From: Paracoccaceae bacterium
Lineage (GTDB): Bacteria > Pseudomonadota > Alphaproteobacteria > Rhodobacterales > Rhodobacteraceae
Direction: 5' to 3'
Length of the DNA: 64,000 nucleotides
Assembly (NCBI GenBank): GCA_033344815.1
Contig: JAWPMR010000001.1
Span: 1,970,136 to 2,034,135 of the forward strand
Shown here: positions 9,612-17,662 of the stretch, piece by piece
How positions within the stretch are numbered: position 1 is the first letter of the stretch
Layout of the letters: every line of letters starts with the position of its first letter
Made by a program: the position numbers and the translations under genes
Notes under the pieces: model-generated
The model's input: only the letters and a program-made list of their open reading frames with translations
What the model was told of the DNA's origin: nothing
Database searches by the model: none

Positions 9612-9623
9612 AGCGCAAAAAAA

Positions 9624-9646
9624 CGGGCCGGTACAAGACCGGCCCG
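9624..9646 (-). terminator. GC-rich hairpin with U-run on the minus strand
   Basis: A 9-bp perfect stem (CGGGCCGGT/ACCGGCCCG) with a 5-nt loop. A run of seven A precedes it on the + strand, so it is a standard Rho-independent terminator for minus-strand transcription. It sits 44 bp downstream of the small minus-strand frame ending at 9690 and 13 bp after the blc stop, so it may serve both. Confidence 0.65.
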
Positions 9647-9689
9647 AAGGAAAACGACAAGGCAGGGGGAGAAAACTGCGTTGTCGGAC

Positions 9690-9890
9690 TTAAAGGGCAG
9701 CCCAGTCTGTGAAACGCCATGTAGAAGGGCATTTCGGACCTGGACGAGGGTTGACTGGGCTGCGCCCGATTGCACGCCAGGAAGAGGTGCGCGGAACCGG
9801 GGAGGTTTCCGGGATAATGTCCCGGGGGTCGTCATCAAAATCAGGGTACAAAGTCACAATCGTTACTCCACTTCCGAGGAGGACAATCAT
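9690..9890 (-). CDS. Possible CtrA-controlled small protein
   Basis: A minus-strand frame of up to 66 residues with an acidic stretch (YPDFDDDPRD) and a Pro/Trp-rich C-terminal half ending TDWAAL. I do not recognise it. Support is contextual: a CtrA-type box lies 64 bp upstream and a minus-strand terminator 44 bp downstream, framing exactly this orientation. The ATG at 9890 lacks a clear ribosome-binding site; a GTG near 9857, after GGAAGTGGAG, is an alternative. It could be non-coding, with the transcript being an sRNA. Confidence 0.4.
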   Translation of the reverse strand: MIVLLGSGVTIVTLYPDFDDDPRDIIPETSPVPRTSSWRAIGRSPVNPRPGPKCPSTWRFTDWAAL

Positions 9891-9953
9891 CCCCGGCTCA
9901 CAAGACCAATCAACACCATTGAGGCCCTTGGGTATGTGAAGAGGATCACACTC

Positions 9954-9970
9954 GTTAAATATTTTTTAAC
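9954..9970 (-). promoter_or_regulatory. CtrA-type box (TTAA-N7-TTAAC)
   Basis: GTTAA, seven bases, TTAAC: a symmetric match to the binding site of CtrA, the alphaproteobacterial cell-cycle and motility response regulator. It lies 64 bp upstream of the first possible start of the small minus-strand frame ending at 9690. No plus-strand gene starts within 700 bp, so the minus-strand frame is the natural target. Confidence 0.5.
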
Positions 9971-10670
9971 TTTCTCATAAGGCCTCGAGAAATCCTCCGC
10001 TCCTGCGGCCATGCCGTTGGCGCAAAACTTACCGAGCCACAATCAACTCGAAGCAAGCTGCGTGTGTGCCTCCCGGTTTGAAATCGCTGCACAAAGCTTC
10101 GCCACGCGTTTGTAGTCGGACAGACCAGTCCTTGAATGGGCTTCTCGAGCCCGATAACCGAATGAGAACCCAGTCCGTTGAAAAATTAGACCGCAACGCC
10201 TCACCCGCTTTGATAGGGTCGCGCCGCCCCAAGCGATCGGTGGAGAACAACCTGTTTCATGGTAAGAAGGGATGCGAAACTGTGCTGCGACCCTGTCAGA
10301 AACGCCTCAACCTTGGGCGCTTGGAGTGATACGATCAACCGATTAGACCTCCAAAAAAAGCCTTACCGAGGGTCGCAACACTTCCGTGCGAACGCCATAA
10401 ACCGCAAACGCGATCCCTTGCGCAAAAAAATCTCCGCAATCTTGTTTCAATGATTCTTGCTTGCGAAAAGTCATCGCCCCGCCAACCTATGCGAGTATTT
10501 CTCGGAGCGGTTCCCAGGATGCGAAGTGCAAATCATGGCGGCGAACATCGGCTGATTTTAGGTGTCAACGCTACCATAGGTTAAAGCTTTTCCTTGTCAA
10601 AACAGCGGAGATCTGTCATTAACCGCCTCGCTAACGTTTTTCTTTTTCGACCTGCTGTCTCTTATGGACG
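9971..10670. other. 700-bp stretch without a recognisable gene
   Basis: Between the CtrA-type box and the conserved cold-shock leader I see no frame with convincing composition, no tRNA and no clear repeat. Short frames exist on both strands, but they lack ribosome-binding sites or recognisable protein features. It could hold an sRNA or remains of a lost gene. Confidence 0.5.
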
Positions 10671-10746
10671 GTCAGTCTTCGATCCAGACCGACCACGCCA
10701 GGCTATCGCAACGACGCGGATAGCATCTAAATAGGAGACCACGGAA
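10671..10746 (+). promoter_or_regulatory. Conserved 5' leader of the cold-shock gene
   Basis: The bases before the first cold-shock gene resemble those before the second (23231-23306): both contain a CAGTC...TCGATC element, then CGCCAGGCT, then GCA, then GGAGA-CACGG before the ATG. Such upstream conservation suggests a structured leader; cspA leaders of other bacteria are temperature-responsive. Confidence 0.45.
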
Positions 10747-10953
10747 ATGGCCACAGGCACCGTGAAATGGTTCAACACTACAAAAGGCTTCGGCTTTATC
10801 GCACCCGATGGCGGCAGCAAAGACGTATTCGTACATATCTCTGCCGTTGAACGCGCAGGCCTCACAGGTCTGGCCGACAACCAAAAAGTGACTTTCGACA
10901 TCGAAGCTGGCCGTGATGGCCGCGAAAGCGCGACAAACATCGCATTGGCATAA
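10747..10953 (+). CDS. cspA: Cold-shock protein, CspA family (copy 1)
   Basis: A 68-residue single cold-shock domain that binds single-stranded nucleic acid as an RNA chaperone. Both RNP motifs are present: KGFGFIA and VFVHIS. It differs from the second copy at 23307 by only four residues (F15Y, S24G, V27I, T63G). It has its own leader upstream and a strong terminator downstream, so it is monocistronic. Confidence 0.95.
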   Translation: MATGTVKWFNTTKGFGFIAPDGGSKDVFVHISAVERAGLTGLADNQKVTFDIEAGRDGRESATNIALA

Positions 10954-10978
10954 GCCGATTGGTAAGATGAATTAGAAA

Positions 10979-11006
10979 AACCGGCTCCATTGGGCCGGTT
11001 TTTTTT
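10979..11006 (+). terminator. Rho-independent terminator of cold-shock copy 1
   Basis: Stem AACCGGC/GCCGGTT with an 8-nt loop, followed by eight T and preceded by an A-run. It starts 26 bp after the stop and could act in both directions. Confidence 0.85.
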
Positions 11007-11036
11007 GATTGTCATGTTCTGCAGCTTATGAAGAAT

Positions 11037-11300
11037 TCAGAGCAGAACACTCCAGATCAGCAAACTCGGCGCAAGCATTGCAAACAGAATGCAAAACAAT
11101 TTGGCAACGTGGCTGACTTTGCCAAAAACACCTTGACCAAGTGCCCCCTCTCCGTATCCCAGAAAACTGGCCATGACGGCGTATCCACGCGCTTCCTGTC
11201 TGACCTCATCCGCACGAATAGAGGACAGCGCCTTTTCATTCACCAGTCTTTGGCGTTCTTTTTCACTCAACTGGCTGTCCAGGTTTTCCATATTGCTCAT
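11037..11300 (-). CDS. Small tail-anchored membrane protein
   Basis: An 87-residue protein with a charged, helical N-terminal part (SQLSEKERQRLVNEKAL, then RADEVRQEARGY) and one hydrophobic C-terminal helix (residues ~65-85), implying a tail anchor in the inner membrane. No family recognised. The open frame reaches 11393, but that would cross the terminator of the neighbouring transporter operon. The ATG at 11300 has a GGAG sequence 10 bases upstream and was chosen. Confidence 0.6.
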   Translation of the reverse strand: MSNMENLDSQLSEKERQRLVNEKALSSIRADEVRQEARGYAVMASFLGYGEGALGQGVFGKVSHVAKLFCILFAMLAPSLLIWSVLL

Positions 11301-11370
11301 TGTCTCGTCTACTCCCATCACCAAATTCAGAAGATGGGGCGTTAAAAACCAAAGTCTAGATGTTGCCAAA

Positions 11371-11399
11371 CAAAAAAGGCCGGTGCCGCCCACCGGCCT
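11371..11399 (-). terminator. Terminator of the pyrimidine-transporter operon
   Basis: A 9-bp perfect stem (AGGCCGGTG/CACCGGCCT) with loop CCGCC, followed on the minus strand by a run of six T. It is 27 bp after the stop of the substrate-binding protein gene. Confidence 0.88.
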
Positions 11400-11425
11400 G
11401 ATTATGTAATATTATGGGTTACCGC

Positions 11426-12418
11426 TCAGTTAAGCGCCTTGTCGGTAATGACATGTGTCCACGCGCCTTCTGGTGTTGCAGTGATCACCGGATCCGATCC
11501 ACCGGATAAAAGCGACGCAACCGTGCGCTCATAATCAGCCGGATCAAGTGCACCGTTGCTCCCAGCAGTCAGTTTTGCGATCTCACCCATCATGCGCTGC
11601 TGGTGCTCTTCGGTTTGAGCGCCGCTGGCATCATTGTCGAGAACAATGTCTGCCGCCTCATCCGGATTCGCCTCAGCGTATTTCCAACCCTTCATCGATG
11701 CGCGTACAAAACGGACCATTCTGTCCTCAAACGCGGGATCCGCCAGATTTTCTTCCAGAACGTAAAGACCGTCCTCCAAGGTAGCCACGCCCTGGTCTTC
11801 GTATTTGAACACGGTCAGGTCCTCCGGTGTCAGACCAGCATCGATCACCTGCCAGTATTCATTGTAGGTCATGGTCGACACGCAAGCGGCCTGCCCCTGG
11901 AGCAACGGATCCACATTGAACCCTTGCTTCAAGACCGTCACCCCGGCATCGCTGCCGTCCGTCGGGATTTCCAGTTTGCTCATCCAGCTGAGAAACGGGA
12001 ATTCATTACCAAAAAACCAAACGCCCAGTGTTTTGCCCGCAAAATCATCCGTGCTGGTGACACCTGCGTCCTTGCGACAGGTCAGCATCATGCCTGACGA
12101 CTTGAACGGCTGCGCGATGTTCACCATCCCCAGACCTTTTTCGCGCGCCGCAAGGGCTGCCGGCATCCACTCCACGGTCACGTCCGCGCCACCGCCCGCA
12201 AGAACCTGCGTCGGTGCAATGTCAGGACCACCCGGTTTGATGGTCACATTCAGGTCTTCTTCCTCGTAAAACCCTTTGTCCAAGGCCACATAATACCCGG
12301 CGAACTGGGCTTGTGTGACCCACTTTAACTGTAGCGTTACATCATCCGCTGCCTGTGCTGCTGCCCCCCAGAGCCCCAGTGCCGCGCCCGCGGCCAGTGT
12401 TGTCAATTTACTCATCAT
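11426..12418 (-). CDS. ABC transporter substrate-binding protein, NMT1/THI5-like
   Basis: Periplasmic binding protein (~330 aa) with a Sec signal peptide ending AAQA. The mature part begins DVTLQLKWVTQAQFAGYYVALDKGFYEEEDLNVT, the hallmark of the NMT1/ThiY family of pyrimidine-precursor or nitrate/taurine-like binding proteins. The start is one of two adjacent ATGs (12418/12415) after AAAGGAGAG; about 46 upstream codons in frame are not protein-like. It is the last gene of a minus-strand series with two permeases, an ATPase and pyrimidine-degrading enzymes, so a pyrimidine or a related ring compound is the likely ligand. That ligand is inferred from context only. Confidence 0.88.
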   Translation of the reverse strand: MMSKLTTLAAGAALGLWGAAAQAADDVTLQLKWVTQAQFAGYYVALDKGFYEEEDLNVTIKPGGPDIAPTQVLAGGGADVTVEWMPAALAAREKGLGMVNIAQPFKSSGMMLTCRKDAGVTSTDDFAGKTLGVWFFGNEFPFLSWMSKLEIPTDGSDAGVTVLKQGFNVDPLLQGQAACVSTMTYNEYWQVIDAGLTPEDLTVFKYEDQGVATLEDGLYVLEENLADPAFEDRMVRFVRASMKGWKYAEANPDEAADIVLDNDASGAQTEEHQQRMMGEIAKLTAGSNGALDPADYERTVASLLSGGSDPVITATPEGAWTHVITDKALN

Positions 12419-12450
12419 ACTCTCCTTTGGTGATGTCTTCTTTTTGTTTG

Positions 12451-13290
12451 TTAGTTGCGTTGAGATGGGTGCCAGAAGGTTACCGCGCGTTCGATCAGGG
12501 CCACAACGCCGTAAAATGCCGACCCCGCGATCGCAGCAACGACAATCTCCGCCCAAACCAGATCAAGCGCAAGCTGTCCCACAGACGTGGAAATCCGAAA
12601 TCCCATCCCACGGATCGGCGAGCCAAAAAATTCGGCAACAATGGCCCCAATCAATGCGAGCGTACTGGCAATTTTCAGCCCGTTGAAAATGAATGGCATC
12701 GCCGCAGGCAAGCGCAGTTTGAGCAGCGTCGTCCAATAGCCAGCCGCGTACGTGCGCATCAAGTCGCGCTGCATCGCGGAACTGTCCGCCAACCCCTGCA
12801 CCGTATTTACCAGCATCGGAAAGAACACCATCACCACAACAACGGCGGCTTTGGAGTGCCAGTCAAATCCGAACCACATCACCAGAATGGGTGCCATTCC
12901 GATCACCGGCAGGGCAGCAACGAAATTGCCAACAGGCAGCAACCCACGGCGCAGGAAATCAAACCTGTCGACCAGGATCGCCACCAGAAAAGCCGACCCA
13001 CAGCCGATGACATAGCCGCTGAGCGCGCCCTTGATCACGGTCTGTACAAAATCTTCCCACAAGATCGCCGTGGAGGCGGCAAACCGGACTGCGATCATCG
13101 AGGGAGCAGGCAGCAAAATAGCGCTAATCTCAAACCCGCGTACAATCCCTTCCCAGACCGCGATCAGCGTCAGACCGAAAATAACTGGCACGGCCAATGC
13201 AGTTACGCGCGTACGCGGCAGCGCGGCCAGCCGCGTGTTGGCCCACCATCCAAGCGCCCAAATTCCAAAGGCAAAAAACAGCCACATCAT
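12451..13290 (-). CDS. ABC transporter permease (BPD type, NitT/TauT-like)
   Basis: Inner-membrane permease of about 279 residues with six predicted helices and the coupling loop MRTYAAGYWTTLLKLRLPAAMPFIFNGLK (EAA-type motif). Its ATG (13290) overlaps the TGA of the preceding permease as ATGA, so the two are translationally coupled; an upstream extension of the frame is not protein-like. It most likely forms a heterodimer with that permease. Confidence 0.9.
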   Translation of the reverse strand: MMWLFFAFGIWALGWWANTRLAALPRTRVTALAVPVIFGLTLIAVWEGIVRGFEISAILLPAPSMIAVRFAASTAILWEDFVQTVIKGALSGYVIGCGSAFLVAILVDRFDFLRRGLLPVGNFVAALPVIGMAPILVMWFGFDWHSKAAVVVVMVFFPMLVNTVQGLADSSAMQRDLMRTYAAGYWTTLLKLRLPAAMPFIFNGLKIASTLALIGAIVAEFFGSPIRGMGFRISTSVGQLALDLVWAEIVVAAIAGSAFYGVVALIERAVTFWHPSQRN

Positions 13291-14150
13291 GCCATGCCCA
13301 TCCGTTTCAGCGTCACCCGCTGGATCAACCCGATGATCGCCACAAGGCTCGCCGCCAAAGCCGCCGCCATGATCAGCGCCGACCAAATCTGAATGGTTTG
13401 ACCATAATAACTGCCCGCCAGCAGCCGCGCGCCAAGACCCGCAATCGCCCCGGTTGGCAATTCACCTACAATAGCCCCAACCAGTGACGCCGCCATGCCG
13501 ATTTTCAGCGAGGTAAAGAGATAAGGCATCGAGGACGGCAGACGCAAGCGCCAGAAAGTCTGGGTGGGCGACGCGTTCCATGTGCGCATCTGATCCAGCT
13601 GCATGGCATCGGGGCTCCGCAATCCTTTGACCATACCGACGACGACCGGGAAGAACGATAAATACATGGAAATCATCGCCTTGGGCAACAACCCGGAAAT
13701 ACCGACGGCATTCAGCACGACAATGATCATTGGCGCGATGGCAAGGATGGGAATGGTCTGGCTGGCGATCACCCAGGGCATCACCGACATATCCATCGTC
13801 CGGTTGTAAACGATCCCCACCGCCAGCGCGATGCCGAGCCCGGTCCCAAGTGCAAAGCCCAAAAGCGTCGCACTCAGAGTGATCCAACTGTGGTAAATCA
13901 GCGAGCGTTTTGAGGTGATCTTTTTCTCAACCGTGGTGTCCCAGATTTCACTGGCGACCTGATGCGGCGCGGGCAGTTTGGGTTTCTTCTGGCTCCACGT
14001 GTCGGCGATCAATGTCTGCGTCGTGAGCACCTCACCTGTGCGCGTCGCCTTATCATAGGCCCAAGGCGCATTCAGCCAGATCGCCGCGCCATACCACAGC
14101 GCAAAGATAGCGCAAACAACAGTCATCACAGGCAAAACGTTTCGGGTCAT
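13287..14150 (-). CDS. ABC transporter permease (BPD type, NitT/TauT-like)
   Basis: A 287-residue inner-membrane permease, partner of the following one. It has an N-terminal helix, a longer periplasmic segment (residues ~25-75) and the EAA-type loop MRTWNASPTQTFWRLRLPSSMPYLFTSLKIG. The ATG at 14150 has only a weak ribosome-binding site (GAGCTCACCT). A 237-bp AT-rich spacer separates it from the ATPase gene upstream, which is unusual inside such an operon and may hold its own promoter. Confidence 0.9.
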   Translation of the reverse strand: MTRNVLPVMTVVCAIFALWYGAAIWLNAPWAYDKATRTGEVLTTQTLIADTWSQKKPKLPAPHQVASEIWDTTVEKKITSKRSLIYHSWITLSATLLGFALGTGLGIALAVGIVYNRTMDMSVMPWVIASQTIPILAIAPMIIVVLNAVGISGLLPKAMISMYLSFFPVVVGMVKGLRSPDAMQLDQMRTWNASPTQTFWRLRLPSSMPYLFTSLKIGMAASLVGAIVGELPTGAIAGLGARLLAGSYYGQTIQIWSALIMAAALAASLVAIIGLIQRVTLKRMGMA

Positions 14151-14163
14151 AGGTGAGCTCTGT

Positions 14164-14240
14164 TTTCATTGTTCGCCAAATATGCATATTCAAACATGTA
14201 AACCGGGTGAAAATTTTTGCATATTTTAAGAACAATGAAA
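14164..14240. promoter_or_regulatory. Inverted repeat and palindrome between transporter genes
   Basis: A perfect 11-bp inverted repeat (TTTCATTGTTC at 14164-14174, GAACAATGAAA at 14230-14240) encloses an AT-rich segment with the 12-bp palindrome AATATGCATATT (14179-14190). It lies just upstream of the first permease start. It could be an internal promoter/operator or a structured leader. Confidence 0.4.
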
Positions 14241-14387
14241 GAAACAGGTGATGTGATCATAGCACGGTACAGGCAGGCATGCCGATGACCGTGAACGATG
14301 AAAGGGGACCTCGCCTCCCCAAACAAATGGCGGATCGGACCCGGGCTGTACCCGAATGAGGGTGTAGTCTGGGCCGATTTTAAACGC

Positions 14388-15161
14388 TCATTCATCCAAA
14401 TGCCCCGCGCGCAACCCTTCGCGTACACGATGTGCCACTTCGAGGAATTCAGGCGTGTCGCGAATATCCAGCGGGCGTTCTTTGGGGAGGGGGCTGTCGA
14501 TGACATCCGTGATCCGTCCGGGGCGGGGCGACATCACCACGACCTTGGTGCTCAGATACACTGCCTCGGGGATCGAATGGGTGACAAAGGCAATTGTCTT
14601 CTCCGTACGTTCCCAAAGCTTGAGCAATTGTTCATTCAGGTGATCTCGTACGATTTCGTCAAGCGCCCCGAAAGGTTCATCCATCAGCAGGATATCTGCA
14701 TCAAAAGCCAGAGCGCGAGCAATCGAGGCACGCTGCTGCATGCCGCCTGACAATTGCCAGGGAAATTTGCGCTCAAACCCGGCCAGTTCGACCAGTTCCA
14801 GCACTCTGCTTACCCGCGCATCCATATCCGATTTCGAATAGCCCATGATCTCTAGCGGCAAGCGAATGTTGCCGCCAATCGAACGCCATGGGTAAAGGCC
14901 TGCCGCCTGAAACACATAGCCATAGGCGCGCGCTTTGCGGGCCTCTTCCGCGCTGACGCCATTCACGGTAATCGCGCCGCCCGTTGGGTGTTCCAAATCC
15001 GCCATACAGCGCAAAAACGTGGTCTTGCCACAGCCAGAAGGCCCGATGAAACTGACAAACTCGCCCTTTTCGATGTCTAATGAAACGTCCTTGAGCGCAT
15101 CTACAGGACCATCATTCGTCACAAATGTGAGCGATAGGTTTTGGGCAGAAATCACAGTCAT
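14388..15161 (-). CDS. ABC transporter ATP-binding protein (NitT/TauT/Ssu type)
   Basis: A cytoplasmic ATPase of 257 residues energising the importer. Walker A GPSGCGKTT, signature LSGGMQQRASIARAL and Walker B ILLMDEPFGALD are all intact, followed by the switch FVTHSIPEAVYLS. The ATG at 15161 overlaps the TGA of the glycosylase-like gene (ATGA), and the in-frame extension upstream to 15302 is the shadow of that gene. The coupling ties the transporter to the pyrimidine genes. Confidence 0.92.
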   Translation of the reverse strand: MTVISAQNLSLTFVTNDGPVDALKDVSLDIEKGEFVSFIGPSGCGKTTFLRCMADLEHPTGGAITVNGVSAEEARKARAYGYVFQAAGLYPWRSIGGNIRLPLEIMGYSKSDMDARVSRVLELVELAGFERKFPWQLSGGMQQRASIARALAFDADILLMDEPFGALDEIVRDHLNEQLLKLWERTEKTIAFVTHSIPEAVYLSTKVVVMSPRPGRITDVIDSPLPKERPLDIRDTPEFLEVAHRVREGLRAGHLDE

Positions 15162-15805
15162 TTGCGCCAATCTGCCCGGAAGAGTGCTGACAGGCCTGGC
15201 TCTGACGCCGCACGCCCGATAATTGGAAACCGCGACAAATGCGGCAAGCCGACCAAAACGCCGCCGTTGAATTCTGCCCTCGATCCGGTGACCCTGCCCC
15301 ACGCAACGGGAATTCTTGTTTCAGCGCTGGCAGACAAAACCTTTCGGAGCTGAACATTGACCTCGCGGCCCATACTGACAATCAGCTTTGGTTGTGCCAG
15401 CATGAGAATGCGTGTCCAAAGCTCCCTTCCAAATGCCAATGCGCTCTTCTGATCCGGAAGATCAGCCCAGGAAGGTGAACGAAACGGCACCAAGTTGCCG
15501 GCCAAAACCTGTTCTGCCTGAACATTCAGACGCTGGAACAAACCACGCACCTGTCGTTGCAGTGCATTTTGACCGGGCGACGCATTTGCCCAGCTCTCGG
15601 TCTCATATGCACTCCCGTGTGGCGTAGCAAAACGCGGATGCCCCAACGGATCGGTGCGCCCGCCCGGATTGAGACCGATGAAGGCTACCTTTGATCCTCG
15701 CAATGTTTCGCTCGGGCTGCATAACAGACGCCACCCAATGGTGTTGGAACTCTTCGAATATGCGGTTTCGATCTCCGCCTCCGTCACCAAAGTGTGCTCA
15801 TCCAT
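15158..15805 (-). CDS. Uracil-DNA-glycosylase-superfamily-like protein
   Basis: A 215-residue protein with sequence features of the uracil-DNA glycosylase fold: VAFIGLNPGGRTDPLGHPRF (GLNPGG at 44-49, the usual first motif position), a central NLVPFRSPSW (105-113) and a late GLPHLSRF (186-193) where the second motif is expected. Its catalytic status is unclear, as the classical Asp/His motifs are not obvious. The ATG shares one base with the hydA stop (TGATG) and its own stop overlaps the ATPase start, so it is locked into the pyrimidine operon. A role in base recognition rather than DNA repair is possible but speculative. Confidence 0.65.
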   Translation of the reverse strand: MDEHTLVTEAEIETAYSKSSNTIGWRLLCSPSETLRGSKVAFIGLNPGGRTDPLGHPRFATPHGSAYETESWANASPGQNALQRQVRGLFQRLNVQAEQVLAGNLVPFRSPSWADLPDQKSALAFGRELWTRILMLAQPKLIVSMGREVNVQLRKVLSASAETRIPVAWGRVTGSRAEFNGGVLVGLPHLSRFPIIGRAASEPGLSALFRADWRK

Positions 15806-17265
15806 CAAATCCCCGCCGGAATATTCAGCGGATCGCGTTTGATCATCTTGGGCGCGGTCAACGCCTTCCATTTGCTCAGGGCCTCAGAGGCAGATGAAAA
15901 CGCAGGGCGGGGGATGAACCGGCCACGGCCCGGGTTGGGCTGTGAGTTCTGGCCCCAGGCCCAGATGATTTCGCCCCGGTTCAGCGTATAACGGCTTTGC
16001 GCTTTGACTTCGAACCCCTCAAAGACGTTGTAATCCAAAACGGAATGATGGTTTGAAGGTGAAATCGTCTTGGTGATCTTGGGGTCCCACACAACGATAT
16101 CGGCATCCGCGCCCTCTACAATCGCGCCTTTGCGCGGGTAGATGTTCAGGATCTTCGCCACATTGGTCGAGGTTGCGGCGACAAACTCGTTGGGCGTCAG
16201 GCGGCCTGTCTCAACCCCTTCGGTCCAGAGCACGGCGAGGCGTTCTTCCAGCCCGTTTGACCCATTGGGGATGATCCGGAAATCATCACGGCCTGCGCGT
16301 TTTTGCTCCGTGTTAAACGCTGCATGATCCGTGGCCACTACCTGCAAGGACCCGGCCTGCAGCCCGGCCCAGAGGCTGTCCTGATGGTCCTTGGAACGAA
16401 ACGGCGGCGACATCACCCGGCGGGCCGCGTGGTCCCAATCCTTGTTGAAATACTCAGACTCGTCCAGCGTCAGGAACTGGATCAACGGCTCCCCATAAAC
16501 CCGCATGCCCTTTTGACGTGCGCGCCGGATCGCTTCATGCGCCTGTTCACAGGACACATGCACCACATACAAAGGCACCCCCGCCGCATCGGCAATGGTA
16601 ATCGCGCGATTGGCGGCTTCGCCTTCAAATTCAGGCGGGCGCGAATAGGCGTGACCCTCTGGCCCGGTGATCCCCTGATCGAAATATTTCTGCTGCATCT
16701 CGGCGACCAGATCGCCGTTTTCAGCGTGCACCATCGGCAAAGCACCCAGTTCGGCGCAGCGCTTGAAAGAGGCGAACATTTCGTCATCCTCTATCATCAA
16801 AGCGCCCTTGTAGGCCATGAAGTGTTTGAAGCTGTTCACGCCCATGTCGACGGCGTCTTTCATCTCGTTGAAAACGGTCTCGTCCCAACCGGTGATCGCC
16901 ATGTGGTAGCCGACATCCGAACAGATCTGCGGTGCGGATTTGCGGTGCCATTCGTTGATCGCATTCTTGATGCTGCCGTCTTCGCCCGGCAGGCAGAAAT
17001 CCACGACCATCGTGGTGCCGCCGGCTGCCGCCGCCCAAGTGCCGGACTCGAACGTTTCCGCCGCTGTTGTCCCCATGAAGGGCATTTCCAGATGGGTATG
17101 CGGGTCAATCCCGCCGGGGATCACATAGGCCCCTTCAGCGTCGATATATTCATCGCCTTTGAGGTCTTCACCGATTTGGCTGATCGTCTCGCCTTCGATC
17201 AGCACATCCGCTTTCCATGTCCGGTCCGCCGTACAGACCATGCCGCCCTTGATTACTTTGGTCAT
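15805..17265 (-). CDS. hydA: Dihydropyrimidinase
   Basis: Amidohydrolase that opens 5,6-dihydrouracil or dihydrothymine to the N-carbamoyl-beta-amino acid, the second step of reductive pyrimidine breakdown. The 486-residue protein shows the binuclear zinc site: HTHLE (H56, H58), the lysine to be carbamylated in SFKHFMAYKG (K153), H180 in VHAENGD, the His of YVVHVSCEQ and the Asp of ATDHAAF. Length is typical. A small lipoprotein gene and hyuC lie upstream; the glycosylase-fold gene is coupled downstream. Neighbouring PreA/PreT favours dihydropyrimidine over hydantoin as substrate. Confidence 0.95.
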   Translation of the reverse strand: MTKVIKGGMVCTADRTWKADVLIEGETISQIGEDLKGDEYIDAEGAYVIPGGIDPHTHLEMPFMGTTAAETFESGTWAAAAGGTTMVVDFCLPGEDGSIKNAINEWHRKSAPQICSDVGYHMAITGWDETVFNEMKDAVDMGVNSFKHFMAYKGALMIEDDEMFASFKRCAELGALPMVHAENGDLVAEMQQKYFDQGITGPEGHAYSRPPEFEGEAANRAITIADAAGVPLYVVHVSCEQAHEAIRRARQKGMRVYGEPLIQFLTLDESEYFNKDWDHAARRVMSPPFRSKDHQDSLWAGLQAGSLQVVATDHAAFNTEQKRAGRDDFRIIPNGSNGLEERLAVLWTEGVETGRLTPNEFVAATSTNVAKILNIYPRKGAIVEGADADIVVWDPKITKTISPSNHHSVLDYNVFEGFEVKAQSRYTLNRGEIIWAWGQNSQPNPGRGRFIPRPAFSSASEALSKWKALTAPKMIKRDPLNIPAGI

Positions 17266-17280
17266 GACTTTTGCACTCCT

Positions 17281-17661
17281 CTAAGGTTGTCCTGATCGCA
17301 TATGGCGCACGACGCGTGTTGCCATTTCTGCTTCTGCTGCAGGGGCTGATCTGAAGAACTCCGACTGAGCCTCGGCGCTCTTTCCGGCCACGAATACTTT
17401 TGCCGCGCGGTCCGATTCGCTTTGACAGGCCCGCGCGACAGCGCGACCAATCTTCCCAGCTTTCGAAACTCCGTCGTCCAATCTGGTCGTCTGTGTCCGC
17501 ATACAGGCCACCTGGGCTTTGATGGCGTCGGTCTTGGCTTGCTCAGAAGACGTTCCAAGGTCCGGTTCCGGTGCATCAACCGCTGCACATCCAGCCAACA
17601 TCAAAACGAAAGCGGCCGGAAGCCACAAAGCCACGAGTCGGCAAGGGCGCATGACCGTCAT
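17281..17661 (-). CDS. Small lipoprotein within the pyrimidine operon
   Basis: About 126 residues: signal peptide MTVMRPCRLVALWLPAAFVL, lipobox LAGC, then a helical, Ala/Gln-rich mature part with two Cys. No family recognised. The start at 17661 lies 1 bp after the hyuC stop; a second in-frame ATG at 17652 is possible. It is followed by hydA after 15 bp. Placement suggests co-transcription, perhaps for uptake across the envelope, but nothing in the sequence shows a specific role. Confidence 0.65.
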   Translation of the reverse strand: MTVMRPCRLVALWLPAAFVLMLAGCAAVDAPEPDLGTSSEQAKTDAIKAQVACMRTQTTRLDDGVSKAGKIGRAVARACQSESDRAAKVFVAGKSAEAQSEFFRSAPAAEAEMATRVVRHMRSGQP

Positions 17662-17662
17662 G

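Noticed and set aside
10029..10329. Short overlapping frames on both strands (73 and 87 codons)
   Set aside because: No ribosome-binding sites, no recognisable motifs and no terminator pairing.
12355..13392. 345-codon plus-strand frame
   Set aside because: Antisense to the ABC permease and rich in Arg, Gln and His; no domain features.
16303..17295. 330-codon plus-strand frame
   Set aside because: Lies fully antisense to hydA, whose metal-binding motifs are intact; composition is His/Arg-rich like a mirrored frame.
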